Shown in pieces: positions 14,541 through 27,100 of a stretch of 64,000 bases of DNA; the first letter of the stretch is position 1, and each line of letters starts with the position of its first letter. The position numbers were made by a program, and so were the translations under genes. This DNA is from Edolisoma coerulescens. Lineage: Eukaryota; Chordata; Aves; Passeriformes; Campephagidae. A model generated the notes under the pieces. The model searched no databases. It worked only from the letters and a program-made list of their open reading frames with translations, and was not told the DNA's origin. The DNA is taken from positions 1,554,090-1,618,089 of the forward strand of contig VWZW01002314.1 of assembly GCA_013397115.1 (NCBI GenBank). Reading direction: 5' to 3'.

Positions 14541-14549
14541 CATATAAAG
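14541..14549 (+). promoter_or_regulatory. Isolated TATA-box candidate
   Basis: CATATAAAG is a good match to a polymerase II TATA box. It is followed 30-50 bases later by a relatively C-rich stretch (14585-14635) out of keeping with the AT-rich surroundings. No open frame or splice pattern follows that I can support. Possible sources are an old, unrecognised LTR promoter, a non-coding RNA promoter, or chance. Confidence 0.2.
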
Positions 14550-17500
14550 CGACTGGCTTGGAGGCATTTGCATTGCAGTTGAGGGTCCTCACCGAGTTCC
14601 TCGCACCTCACAGAGTTTCTGGAACCTCCTCCAAACCACCATCATGCAAACTCCATTCTTTGTTTTTGGTTTTGGGAAGATTGCTAGGAGCTCCACTGTG
14701 AAAACTTTCATGGTGATGAGATATCTCTCGTATCTTAGAGTTTTTAGAAGAAAATCAATCAGCTGTTGAGAGAAAGGCCAGCTCCTACTGTGTTCAGGTT
14801 TTGAGGGTTGCGGGGGTGGTAGCTCACTGGCAATGGTTTCCTGCTGAACACAATGAAACTCTCAATACTTTCTTTCAAAATGGTTTTGAGCACAAGCTTG
14901 TGGAAAAAACATATTTTTGGACCTTGATTTTTTTTGGCTTTAAAGATGCCAGCCTGTGATTTAAACTAGGTAGAAAAAGCTGTAGGTGTAGAGTGAATCA
15001 ATTTCCTACTTGTGGGAATGACACCGGAATCCCAGATACATAACAACTCTTTAGAGGTGAACTGTGTAACAACTACCTAATAAAGAACACTGTGCAAAAA
15101 TAAGGAATTTGAAAGCCTGATGTGGTGGATGGGGAGGATCTGGAACACCAGAATGAGTGGGTTTTAACTTGATTTAATTTAATAACTATGTTTTAAATAT
15201 GGTGCTTTGAGATCTCAGCTGCCTTAGACAGAATGTTAGGTGAGCAGAGAAGGTTACCCAGGCGGATGAGTTTTCAACATCAGCTTTACCTTAAGCTGTT
15301 TGTGACACAGACCTTCAAGAATGAATGTACATTATGAGGATTTCTGAACTGTAAAATGGAAAATAAAACTGAGAGACATTGTTTTAAGGTACTAAAGTCC
15401 TCATTTTAACACAGGCTTTTGGAGCTGCTTTTTCAGCTCTGTAAATAAGAAATTATCTATGCCAAGAGACAAGGAGACAACTCTTCTTTTCAAAGGAGCA
15501 GATGGTAGAAGCATCGGAGACATCCTACTTCTTCCTTCTTCTGTGCAAATAAATATATTTTAAAATGCTGAACCTGATATGAAGTTTATTTCAATAATTA
15601 ATGTAAGTGGTATGCACTTGGAGTCTAGGAATTCCCATCACTTCTGGGCAGTGTCCACAGAGAGATCTTGGAACAGAAGAATCCTGTGCCGTTCAAACTG
15701 TCACAGATTTTTTTTTTCATACAGAATGCATTCATTTGTTCTATCAGCATATTTGTGGAGATGGTAGAAAAGTGTATAATATAAAAACAAAAAAAAGTAT
15801 AAAAGCAACCTTTTCTATTTTGAAACCTAAGAATCCCCTCAAGTCTTGGCTGTTCCTTTCCTCCCCCCCCAACCCAGCTGCTCTTTGATCTGTCTCTTCC
15901 TAAGCAGATAAATATATTTTAAATTATTGCTAGCCCCAGGGGACCTGAAGTGGTGTTAGCTAGCAGTGAGATGCTTTTAGGAAATGTCACTAATGTAGGT
16001 GGCGAAAATGGCAAGGAACTGCTCAGGACTGCAACATCTCAGCTAGTTCTGAGCCAAACTTAGGCTGAAATAAATGAGTGGAACATTCAGTGTCTTCTTT
16101 GGGATATTCAGCCACTAAACATCTCTGAAATTTCCTGACTGTGCTGTCTTCTCATTAGGAATTGAAGAACAGGAGCTTCTAAGGGAAGCGTTTTACTCTC
16201 ATATGCAACTTTTGTTTAAAATACATCGGGTTTACCAAAAGCTGAGGTCTGTGGAAATGTGCAGCCTTGGAGCTTCATTTTCTACTGCCTTTTGTCATCT
16301 GTAAAATAGCAGTAAGCTGTGATCATTCTAGTTTGTTGAATACTCATGTCAATTAGGCTAGTTAGGCCTAATTAGTGCCAAAGTTTTAAAAGAAGTCAAA
16401 CAAGTCCTTGGGTTGGAGGCAGAGGGACATCTTCAGTGGCCTGTGTAGAAACATATGCACCACATTACAAACATCAAGAGTGAATTTCTGGTCTTTGTAC
16501 TGATTAAGACCTCCCAAATGGAAAGTCTAGGTAGCTTACAAGGTTAAAAGAGGGATCTAATGTTTCTGAAAACCAGTCAAGGGACAGCAAGCCAGAACTC
16601 TACTACTTTGCATCAACCACAAGAGGGATGTAAAGCACCTCTGTAGAGGGACTCAGTGTCAGGAGACTGAGTCTGGAACAGCCTGGATGTAACTTTCGGG
16701 CATGAGTAGATCCAAGGCTGAGCTGGATGCATCTCACAGAGGCATTCTCACCTGCTGGGATGCAGAAAGTTGACGTAAGATGCCTCTCAAATAGAGAGAA
16801 TAGGTTCCTTCCTCCACGTAAAATTTATTCCCAGAAAATAGGCTTGTGTCTCCTGCTTCAGTTTTTGATTCTAGAAGAAGTGGCCAACTCAGTGCTCTTT
16901 AAAGTCACTTGCTTATCAAGCTATAGTCTCTGTTTTTGGTCTTCTCATCTACCTTTGTAAATCCTATATGCCTTTCTACACAGAGTGAACAATGAAGATA
17001 CATCCATCTAAGACGACATTCTTCTTGTCCTGCAGTCATGTGCAGCTTGGTGAGTGACATATGTTCCCGGTAGGCAGAGATAAGGTCTAAAAAAATCCAC
17101 TGGATAGGAATAAAAAGTGAACCATACCACTGATTATGCTTTCTGAGATCGACACAGTGCTATTTTGCTAAAATACACAGAATCTAATTACAGTGAGTCA
17201 AACCCTCCTGTAAGGTGAAGTTGCCCTCTCCCCAACTGCAGGCACTCCTGAGCATGCGTAAGAAACTTCTTCAACAATAGGTAAAAATTCTTAAAACTAT
17301 CTTAAATATAAGGTGAACAACATTGTTCATTTTTCTTCCAGTTCTGCCCTCAGGACTAGTAAAAGTGGCAACAGCTTTAACCTGCCATAGTTTCCCCATG
17401 GGAAGAGACCACATAGATTGAGGCTGGCAGTGTGTAGGACAGCTCATTTGATATACAAAATGTTTTATGATATAGACAACTGTGCCACAATTCTGGAGAA

Positions 17501-20297
17501 CTGCTGTAGCTTTTTGCTAAAAACAAATGGTTTATCTCTCTTGAAAAGTTTATTTTGACTATCTGAATGGCTTTCTAATGCTCTATCAAGTACTTCACCT
17601 GTTTTCTTGAAAATATATGTGTCTGGTGGTGATTCATCTTGCACAGAATAATTAATTGGCATTTCCAAGTGATGATCAATCTAGAATGATGTGATTGGGA
17701 TTATTTGCTTAAAACAGTATTTCACTTATTGACAGTGTGTGGTTTCTGTCATTATTTTGATTTGTAGTGGCAGAATGCTCCAAATAAATATACCTGAATC
17801 TGCCTGTTACAGATAACAGGAAAAAGAGCTTTGTTTTGTTGAAACCATGGGATGGTTTTCATTGAGGCCATGCAATGGACTCCTGGACATAATTAAACAA
17901 CATTTGGAATTCATAAGCTCACAAAGCTCCTGTCACAAAGCCATTGCACTAAAATGTGTAGTCTTAAACCCCTTTAATGAAATCCTCAGAGCAACAAGTA
18001 ACTCCCTCTCCCTGCAAGTGGATTATTACAGTCTTCACAGCCTTGTGGAAGTTTTAATTGAAGGGCACTACTTAAAGGGATGGTGTGGGATGACTCTAAG
18101 GTAAGATTGATCAGTACAGGCAGAATTTTATTACAAGTGTCAATTAGATTGAAAAGTGTTATAAAAAAGATCATTTGCATAGCTTTAGGGGACAAGGAGA
18201 CACATTATTCTGAAATCTCCTTTGCTGATTGTTTAGTGATTCTCTAAGGGTAACAGGGAGGAAATATCCCCTCCTGCAAGTGGAGATAGTAGCCACTTTC
18301 TGACTGGCTTTGATTTAAAGCTCATTAATGAGATATGTGCAGCTAATTAAGAGCAGAGAGAATTTAGCTATATACCACAGTGGAGAAGAGCATTTATCAG
18401 AGAGGATTGGACTATTGCCCTGTGGAAGTTCAGGGCTGTGCTACCGGGAACAATTCAGTTCCAATGCTGCAGAGAAGGGCAATATAGCAAATAGCTAAAA
18501 CTGGTTGAAGATATGTTTTTCCCCCTGGAAAAATAAGGTTGCACTGACAATGCATTCTTTTAGTGAAAACCCTCATTTTTATTAATTCAACATAGTAAGG
18601 ACAAGATCTTTCTTTTCATTTACACCCTTTTTTACCTCTGGAGGGAAGGGACAAATTAGAAGACAGAAAGCCTTTGTCTGCTGCAACTACATCTTCTTTG
18701 GAACTTGAGATAGATCACATGAGTGTCTACAATAGCATTTTGGTCCGCAGCAGGAGCATCCTACTGAATCAAAGCTTGCTGCAGTCCCCACTTTCTATAC
18801 TGCTGTTTCCATCACAAAAATGAAAATGTAATCACAGAAATGAGTGTGCATGAATTAGATTTCTTTTCAGACTGAAACATGTCTGAAAGATGTACTCCAG
18901 ACATGCACCTTGCCTGCTCCAGCTGCTAGTGAGCATCCGGGCCCTTCAGTATATAAACATCTGTGTATATTTGTAAGCTTGTTGTTTATATTCCACTAAA
19001 GACAGTGGAAATAGATGACCTTAATATAGTGCCATTTTTGGACATCCTGAGTACATACCTGGCCTCCAGGACACCTGTCCTGTCAGCTAGTACGTGTGGT
19101 GTAGATATCACACGTGGCTTAGGTTAACTGAAGATGCTGCATCCCACCTGGATACAATAGAGTCAGTGGAGCCTAGAGAACCATTCAGTTTACCTGAAAG
19201 TAGACATGTAACACAGTTGGGTCGCACATGGGGCTGCAGGAGATACCTCAAGGAATAAAAAATGTCTGCACATGGCTGGTGGCTCTCACACAGGATTTGT
19301 GGCAGCCTTCTGCAGCTGTACACCGAGGTGAGATACCCGCAAGGGCTGAAATGAGACAAGATGCCTGTGTTTAGCAATGGTCTCAGACAGAACAGCACAC
19401 TGTGGAAACAAGGATAATATGTTCTGTCATTTGTTCTGTCACTTCCCACTTCCCTATCATCCAAAATTTTCCTCTTTACCTTTTGGGAAAGGTAGTGAAT
19501 TTGTGTTGCGAGGTGGAAATCATGAGAAAGTGAAATATTCTGGGCAAAGTATTCACAACAAAATATCAAACTTCTGCCTTCAGGTCCTTTTCTTTTTGTG
19601 CCTTTTCCAACAGATGAGTTCCCATCAAGACCCAAATATATGTTAAGAAAAATTAAGTTTCTCGGTATTGTGTGACTTCAGAACTCCTCTGTGGCAGGGA
19701 GAGCCAGGCATATCACATTCTGCTAGCCTAGAATATGAATATCATCTCCTGGTTGTATTTTTGTCCACAGATTGGGCAAAGTGTTTCTTTAGGCGGGGTG
19801 AGATCACTTTCTTGAGGGAAGCTAAAACTAGAAATCTATATTAAAACTTTTCCAACACGGTGCATATTCATCTATTTATTCAATTTCAGATTTTATTTTA
19901 TTCATTTTTCATGTGGGAATATTGAAGTTTATGACAAATACATTTATTGTTAGAAGAAACTCTTTTGTTATGAATATTTGCAGTTTCTAAATTATACTTT
20001 TGGCTGTTTACCTAATCTCATAGAGTCATTCCTTTGTCATGTGAACTGAAACTCTAAAACTTCATTAAAAAATAAATTGAGATTAATTTGAAATAGTACA
20101 TTTGATATTTGTAGGTAGCAGAGCGATATAGTCACAATGTGGGCTATTGCTACATACAGGTGTCTCACTCCTGCCATTTCTAGCTAGCAAGCTTATAAGT
20201 GTTAGAGCAGTTCTTGGTATTCATCTCTCAGTGAATCACTTTACACTTGTAAAATTAATTTTTAAACAATTTTCTTTATTAAAATCTCCAGAGTAAT

Positions 20298-20498
20298 TTA
20301 ACTGTTTCTATAAAAGATTTCAACATTTCTTTTTATTGATGAGTGGTGCAATTTCATGTCACCAGCAAACATCTTCTCAACACAGATATATTTATTGCCT
20401 AACTCAGATATTAAAATGTTAAATAAGTTTGGTCTCAGAATTTTAGGAAAGCCTGGAAAGATCCCCCTTCTATTCCAGTAAAAGTCCTTGTAGCACAA
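20298..20498 (-). pseudogene. Relic of a CR1-like LINE reverse transcriptase
   Basis: The minus-strand frame of 66 codons contains two reverse transcriptase motifs in the correct order and spacing. RPNLFNILISELG corresponds to the conserved segment after the GVPQG...LGP box of CR1 ORF2, and FAGDMKL corresponds to the catalytic FADDTKL box. The second aspartate-type catalytic position has become glycine (FADD to FAGD), and the PQG residues before LGP are degraded to FPKIL. The fragment is far more diverged than the other CR1 copies here, which suggests an old insertion. No 3' tail is attached. It cannot encode an active enzyme. CR1 is the likeliest family; another CR1-clade LINE is possible. 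Confidence 0.6.
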
Positions 20499-20910
20499 TC
20501 CTTGAGTAGTCAGTATTTTATCAAATACATATTTTTTGTTTTCTGTGAAAACTTACTCTTTTGTCAATTTTTTCCCCTAGTAATGGACATAGTACAAAAA
20601 TAAATAGCTACTCAAACATACTTTCGCCTCTTAGCATGCAAGAATTTGTTTTGCTTTTCTCTCAAGCATGGAAACTTCTTTAATTGACAAATTCATGGAA
20701 AAATATTGTTCTGATGGCACAGCTCACGTAGTTAGCTTGTCAGCTCAGAGTGACTTGCTAGTGGTCAAACTAAGTGTGCAGTTCTGAGAAACTTAGCTAT
20801 GCATATTCCCTTGCTGTTGGCTTTGATCATTGACTAGAATGTAACATAGAGATCAGCGTTGGGTTTTGTGGATATGGATTTGCATACTTTTTTTGTGTGG
20901 AAACCAGCTT

Positions 20911-21000
20911 CAGAACCACAGAATCATGCAATCATAAAAATGTTGGTTGGAAGATGATCTGGGCCAGCTCCCTGCTGGAAATGGGAATATGGTCAATGCT
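20911..21000 (-). mobile_element. CR1 LINE tail, degraded
   Basis: The plus strand reads CAGAATCATGCAATCATAAA-like sequence and then GTTGGTTGGAAGATGATCTG, which is the reverse complement of a CR1 3' end (terminal repeat at the left, so the element points to the minus strand). Only about 60-130 bp are recognisable and the right boundary is uncertain. Confidence 0.65.
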
Positions 21001-22345
21001 GGATTGGGTCAGATGTGGCTCTGCCTGGTCTTTGGTGGATAAAATTTCACATGTATTTGCTTGAGTGCTTTAACGTTCAAGGAAAGCAAAAACAAATGGG
21101 TCACGAGAAAGGGTGATGTGGAATTCAGATTTGCATTTGAATGAATATTCGCAGATCTCTTTCATATTATTCCCTTGGGCCATGAAAAGTACAGACACAG
21201 ATTACTGAGAAGTCTCTAGACTGACTGATTGATATGGTTTGTATTTGCCATGTAAATGTGTAATGTTTAATACTGTATCCATACAAATATAATGCTGATT
21301 GACAAACTTGCCCAGAAATAGTCATCTCCTAGGAGGAGGAAGTCATTAGCATTTTAAAAAGCAAAATCCTAAAGGAAGGCTGTTCAGGCACTGCAAAGGT
21401 AGGTGCTACTTTGAAATGTGTGAAGGTATGAGCAGTCAATATTAAGGATTCTTTTGTTTTTATTGGAACAAAATTCAAGGATTTTTTTTTTCCAGTAGGA
21501 GAAACACTTGATATGCAAACTAGAAGAATTCAAAAAGGATTGTGGAATAATTAATTTTATGATATATATTGGAACATAAAAACAGAATTGTAAATTACAT
21601 ATTTAAATTTTTAAAAATGAGAAAATGTGCATCATGTTAAAGAAGCCTTTAGCATTCAAGCTCCACAGAGAACTTCTAAAGGGGAAGGACACTAGCTCTA
21701 AACATAGCCTACTTGCTCACAAGTTTCCAGAGAGCAATGCTCTAAGTCAAACAATATGCTGCTGTCAAGGGGAAAAAAGCTAGGCACAATTATTAGATGA
21801 GTTGGGATTTTTGGCCCAGGTAACTTATAGCACATGAGTAAAATACCAGTTGAGATAGCCACCATTTATCGTAGTGCCCTGCCTTGAGGAATGGGAAAGC
21901 AGTTTCCATTTTAATGAGCAGTTATGGAGGAGGATGTTAGTTCATACAGCATCAGAGAGAGAATTGCTGGTGCCATGAGCAAGAAGTGTAATGAGTTTTG
22001 TTTTTATCAGCAAAGTTTGCTGCATCCTTCAGTTTCCTTTTCAGTCCCAGCAGATCCTCTTTTCAGAAAGGGTTGTGGCAGTTCTCTGGATGTCCTCAAT
22101 CTACTTTGCCTCTTTTGATCCTATATACCATCCTTTTGCTTAGGCTTTTTGACTTCCTTCAACCTTTGTCTTTTCACTGTTTGTCTTCCCACTCACTGCT
22201 TCCTCTCCTGATGGCTAAAATGGGAGACGTCTTCTCCAAGGGCATCCTGGACACCACAAATTTTAAAACAATGGAGTTTGTGAACATCTTTCCTAGGTTT
22301 TGCTTGTCAAAACGGAGCACAAGTCTTAAGATAGAGCAGAAGTCT
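21001..22345. other. Unique non-coding sequence, no gene seen
   Basis: No gene or repeat recognised. The plus-strand frame that begins at 21998 runs into the CR1 copy that follows and is not a gene. Confidence 0.5.
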
Positions 22346-22748
22346 TATGATGAGTGGCTGAGGGAACTGGGGCTGTTTAGCCTGGAGAAAAGGATGCTCA
22401 GGTGAGACCTTACTGCTCTTTACAGCTACCTGAAAGGAGGCTATAGGGAGGTGAGGACTGGTCTTTCCTCACAGGTAACGAGTTATAGGACAAGAAGTGG
22501 CCCCATGTTGCACCGGAGGATATTTAGATTGGATGTTAGGAAGAAATTCTTCACTGAAACAGGGGTCAAGCATTGGAACAGGCTGCCCAGGAAGTGGTAG
22601 AGTCACAGTCTCTGGAAGTGTTCAAATGGTGCATAGATGCACCATGTAGGGACATGGTTTCATGGCAGACCTGTCAGTGTTAGGTTAATGGTTGGATCCT
22701 ACAATCTTAAAGGTCTTTTACAACTTTCATTAGTCTATGATTCTATGA
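22346..22748 (+). mobile_element. CR1 LINE, 3' part (subfamily with a GGTTAATGGTTGGA-type end)
   Basis: About 400 bp of CR1 in sense orientation. Recognisable blocks in order are GAGTGGCTGAGGGAACTGGG, GCTGTTTAGCCTGGAGAAAA, TTAGGAAGAAATTCTTCACT, GGAACAGGCTGCCCAGGAAG, TTAGGTTAATGGTTGGATCC and AATCTTAAAGGTCTTTTACA, ending in ATTAGTCTATGATTCTATGA. The 3' end differs from the 11056 and 22972 copies, so it belongs to another CR1 subfamily. It is 5'-truncated and carries no intact ORF2. Confidence 0.93.
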
Positions 22749-22971
22749 AAATGAAAAGACCAGCCCAACAGTTTCGATCAACCATGCAGAACGCTTTCAT
22801 CTTCTTCAAAATACTGAGGAAGGATGATCAATAGCACATCAAAAGCTGTCTTTGATTTAATCTGCTGCATGATCACACAAACCTATAACTCACTTATCAT
22901 TTATTGCAGGACTCATAGTTAGCCTTTAAAATTGTAACTTTGTGAGACAGCGTAATAGATACAATGGAGCT

Positions 22972-23420
22972 CCAGCAGAGGCACAAAGCTGATCAAGGGA
23001 CTGGAGCACCTCTTTTAAGAGGAAAGGCTGAGGAAACTGGGCCTGTTCAGCCTCAAGAAGGGATGACTGAGAGGGGACCTCATCAATTTGAACAAGTATC
23101 TGAAGAGAAAGTGCCAAGAGGATGGAGCCAAGCTCTTCTCGTGGTGCCAAGCAATAGGCAAGCAAGGGGCAACAGAGAGAAATTGATGCACGGGAAGTTC
23201 CACCTGAATGTGAGGATGAACTTCTCTACTGTGCAGGTGAACCTGCTCTGGAACATATTGCCCAGAGAGGTTGTGTAGTCTCCATCACTGGAGATATTCA
23301 AGAACTGTTTGGACACAGTCCTGTGCCATGGGCTCTAGGATGGCCGTCCTTGAGCAGAGAGGTTGGACCAGATGTCCCACTGTGGTCCCTTCCAACCTTA
23401 CTCACTCTGTGGTTCTGTGA
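22972..23420 (+). mobile_element. CR1 LINE, 3' part (subfamily ending GGTTGGACCAGATG...)
   Basis: A second sense-orientation CR1, starting about 220 bp after the previous one. It runs from CACAAAGCTGATCAAGGGAC through GCTGAGGAAACTGGGCCTGT, GCCCAGAGAGGTTGTGTAGT, GACACAGTCCTGTGCCATGG and GAGGTTGGACCAGATGTCCC to ACTCTGTGGTTCTGTGA. The 3' end is of a different subfamily from the copy at 22346-22748, so the pair arose by two insertions and not by tandem duplication. 5'-truncated and non-coding. Confidence 0.93.
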
Positions 23421-23859
23421 TAAGTCAGTTCTCTACTTTGCTGTGGCACATCTGAAACAGAACACGAATTGTGTGGAACAGGCCTACAACATTTGATGCC
23501 TGCAAGATCCATCTCCTTTCCAAAAGCAGGAGATGGTCCTGTGAGCCTCCCACACTAGCTCTCTGCAGGGTGGCTAGCAACAAGTAAAACATGGCATCAA
23601 AGGCTGTGTTTGAATGCAAGCTGCCATCCTTGTAGTTCGGTAAAAACTAGAAGTTGTTTCAAAATGCACCAACCCAGGAAACTAGAAATGCAATGTCTAA
23701 AAGACAACCTCACCCATTTTTCTTTCTAGAAACAGCACTAGTATTTTTCTGTAACACTAGTACTTCTCCTTAATTTTCAGTGTAATCGATGTGTTGACTT
23801 CAGATAAGACTGATAATTCTGCTTCTCAGTCAATATATTTCCTAAAAATTTCAGCCTTC

Positions 23860-24131
23860 TGTCGCTGTGGTACCGATAGCCGCGTGCAAGAACCAGGCTG
23901 AATCGGGTGAGGCGGAATTCTGATTTTATTATTTAATTCTAAAACTTATATAGACTTTTGAAAGTTCCTCCAGATTGGGTCAATTGAAAACCTCCCCCTA
24001 GGCCAATAGGCCAGGTTGAACTGTCCATCATTCCAGAGACAGTTTCAATAACATCCAAACCTTATCTTTGTTTATAGAACACAGGGAGAAGACGAGAAAA
24101 ATTCCCACGGGAAAGAGTCTCTGCTGTCACA
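23860..24131 (-). mobile_element. Solo LTR of an endogenous retrovirus, 272 bp, 6-bp target duplication
   Basis: The plus strand begins TGTCGCTG and ends GTCACA, giving the TG...CA termini of a retroviral LTR. It is flanked on both sides by the same six bases, GCCTTC (23854-23859 and 24132-24137). Read on the minus strand it has an LTR order: an ATTGG (inverted CCAAT-type) element near 24003, a TATA box TATATAAG (23945-23952 on the plus strand), and an AATAAA polyadenylation signal (23925-23930) shortly after it. No internal viral sequence lies on either side, so it is what is left after recombination between two LTRs. The 6-bp duplication and short length fit the alpharetrovirus/class II group; the family name is not assigned. 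Confidence 0.88.
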
Positions 24132-27100
24132 GCCTTCTTACCAGGAAATCAGTGAAGGTGCAGTTTTGCTTCCTGATTTTTCTGGTAGGCACAGAGTTTC
24201 CAGAGCCAATTTGTTTGCTCTTTTTCCCCACTTGCCATGACTTACTGCCTATGCAGCAATATTTGTTCAGCTGCTTGTGCAGTTATCACCTAAAATTGGT
24301 CACTGTAGTGATCCCATGTTTTACAAGACTTCCAAAAGAGTGGGGGAAGATGCCAAAGCTGATTTCTCAGCACTGGTGACTATCACATTTATTCAAAGCC
24401 CGTTCATTCAATATTATTTAATACTTGCAATATTCTAGGCCTAATGCCAACAGGAGATCTTGCCAGCTGCCTTGCTGGTTCCAGACTCCCATGAATGCTT
24501 ACTATAAAGTTTCCTGCTCCACTCCTGCTTAATCCTTCAGCCTCCCCCTTTATCCCCCCTTCCCCTTATCCTCTCATCTGCTTTTAATATACATACTGAC
24601 TCTCCTTCTTGAATTTCAGGTCCTCCAATTTATACTCTTTGGCAAACTACGCAAGGCTGGCACACGGAAAAAGCAAGCAAAATGTTTTCCTGTAGGCAAG
24701 GCTGAACTTGCAAAGGAGATTGAAACTACTTTTTCCTCCAGGATATTGGTCCTTGATAGCTGTCAGCCCTACTCATATCTTACATATGGCAGATCTTTTT
24801 TTAAGAAATAAGAAATTAAGTTGATGTTTATTCTGCAATAATGAACTTCTTAGAGACAGAAATTTTCTTAGGATCTATTTGCTGCAAGAAGCTTAGTATA
24901 GCAGGTCTAATCCTGTTTAATGAGAATTACACACACAGATATACCCAATATATTTTAAATACAAAACGAGTACCAACTGAAATATGAAATCGATTGCTTC
25001 TTCCTTGCAATTTCAGTCACTCATATAATTGAATCTCAAGATCTGTATTTGTAATAGTATTCTGGGTTTTGTCTCAGTCCGTCTCAGAGTACTGGTGTTG
25101 TAGATGTTTTGACACCAAAAAATCCTAATAGATTTTGATGGCATCAGTAGATATCACTGATTTTTGCAGAAAAAAATATTATTTTTTACCTTATTTGAGC
25201 TCTCAAAGAGTTTCATTTTGTGAGCAGAATACACATTTGTTTGTATTCTAGAATCATCACATTTTGCAAGGTTGAAAAATGCTTAACAAATAATTTTAAT
25301 TATTTTTTTAAGAACAAGTTGATTTTGCATTTTTGCTTGCTGCCTTAGAATATTGTGCTCATTTCTATGAGGCAGATATTCTAACAGCTCTTCCCTAATA
25401 AGGTAAAGATGTAGAAAACATGTATTTGAGATTTTGTAATTAAGTACTCAATTTGAGCACACTTACAAGTGCCAGAGGTAATGATTCTTTGAAGTTTATC
25501 GTTCATAGTAATCTTTTCATACTACAAAAGAGGCAAGTAATACTGTGACCAAAAAAAATTAGAACCATAAATCAGATTAGCCCCTTGCTTAGTTTTTCAC
25601 CAAACAACCAGTTAAATACATCACTCTGCTTGGTCTATAAATTATGCTTACTGCTTTTCCTGTATCTACATCAGCACAACAGTGTGCCACAGTTATTTGA
25701 TATACGCAAAGTGAGTTAATGGGTATTTTTAAAAGAACAAAAAGATAAGAGAGAGACTATTTTTACTATTTTAAAAGCAGTACTGTTTTCAGATGATATT
25801 GGGTTGGAGAACATGAACTGGCTGTATCAGGGCAGCAGGAGCACACAGTAAATCCCTGTACTGTCACACTCCTACAGATGTGGTCAGTGACTGGCTGCTA
25901 CCCTAAGGGACAGGGCCGGCTTCACCTATCTGTGAAGGTTAAATTGTGTGATTCCTTTAGGTACACCTGGAATGAAACATCTACATATTTCTTTGGAGCT
26001 TTTTATATGTGGTATGTTCCTATTAACCTCTGGTTCCACTGGTAGAGCTGGTCCATGATTGTACTCCCCCTCTTCCATTTTGCAGTCTTTCACAAATGAT
26101 TAGCATGCTTGCATTTCCCCTATCCTCGCAACACAGCCCTGCATAAAATCCTGCATGTTTCAGCTCATACTTTTTCCAGAATGCAATATATCTATGCATG
26201 CCTTTTCCTGGTATGGTCTAGAGACAGCAGGAGTGTTTATCAGCCTGACCTGCAATGCTCAGTGAAAGAGAGAGGTTAGGTAGTATTGGAAATATTGTTG
26301 CAGTCAAAATCAAAGAAGATCCATTTTCTAGTCTCCATGACTCTAACAGTGAACAAACTGCAAAGACCTCAGGTAAGACTGGCAATAAGGAGAGTTGATA
26401 AATGACTGTCTTTCAACCATCCCAAGGTAATAATAATGGATAAACAAATGAATAAAGAAATAAGAATTGGTCCTTGATGCATTGTTGATTAGATCCCTTG
26501 TCTCCTGACTCTATTTCTATGCTTTTTATGTTATCGAATTGGCATCTCTAAATAGTTAGAAACAACAGTGGACACAACCTAGGCACAAACTGAAATGATG
26601 AATAGCTTGGTGTTGTAAATTAACATTTCTGCCTCTTGAAGCTGAGACATTAAAACTGCTTAGCATGGAATATTTTTTATTTATAAGCACTGATTTTTAT
26701 GTGGGTATTTTCTGAAATCAAAAATATGCTTGTGAACAGTGATTGTGAAATGACTTTGGTTGGAAAGGTACCAAGGTGGAGGTTGAGACTATATGGTAAC
26801 TTAGCACTTGTAGGCTAGCAAATATTAATGATATGAGCTATAACTCACTACTACCTATCAATCACTACTCATAACAGTGGTAAATTGTTTATCTAGATCA
26901 CAAGAGATCCTTAATCTGCATTTGTCAAAGCAGGGACTTACATGGTGATTTTGCATGTCTTGGCTTAACGCCTCTGGATTACAGAGGACATTTTGTCTCA
27001 TGTGCTTTCACAAATGTTTGTGAACAGATCTAGTTTTCATACTGTATAAATTTTTTAAACATTTAATTCTAGAAATACTTCTCAAAATTCAGCTTGTGTT

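Larger units (their letters stand above)
11262..20296. other. Unique non-coding sequence, no gene seen
   Basis: About 9 kb without a recognisable gene or large repeat. Local structure is listed separately: an inverted repeat with a G/T tract at 12113-12203, a GA run at 12668-12690, a TATA-box candidate near 14541, and paired TAATTAG sites at 16351-16375. The 175-codon minus-strand frame at 19108-19635 is the longest in the window but resembles nothing I know and is treated as chance. Confidence 0.55.

Noticed and set aside
17465..17668. 67-codon minus-strand frame with polar, exon-like composition
   Set aside because: I could not match it to any family and saw no convincing splice sites at both ends.
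19108..19635. Longest open frame of the window (175 codons, minus strand)
   Set aside because: No recognisable domain, signal peptide or repeat, and an overlapping plus-strand frame covers the same region. In 64 kb of six-frame sequence one frame of this length is not surprising. A protein-level search or spliced transcript would be needed to revive it.
21998..22405. 135-codon plus-strand frame
   Set aside because: Its last part is CR1 3' untranslated sequence (WLRELGLFSLEKRML is the usual CR1 translation artefact), and the first part is unrecognised.
22346..23420. Possible tandem duplication of a CR1 copy
   Set aside because: The two 3' ends belong to different subfamily types, so these are independent insertions.
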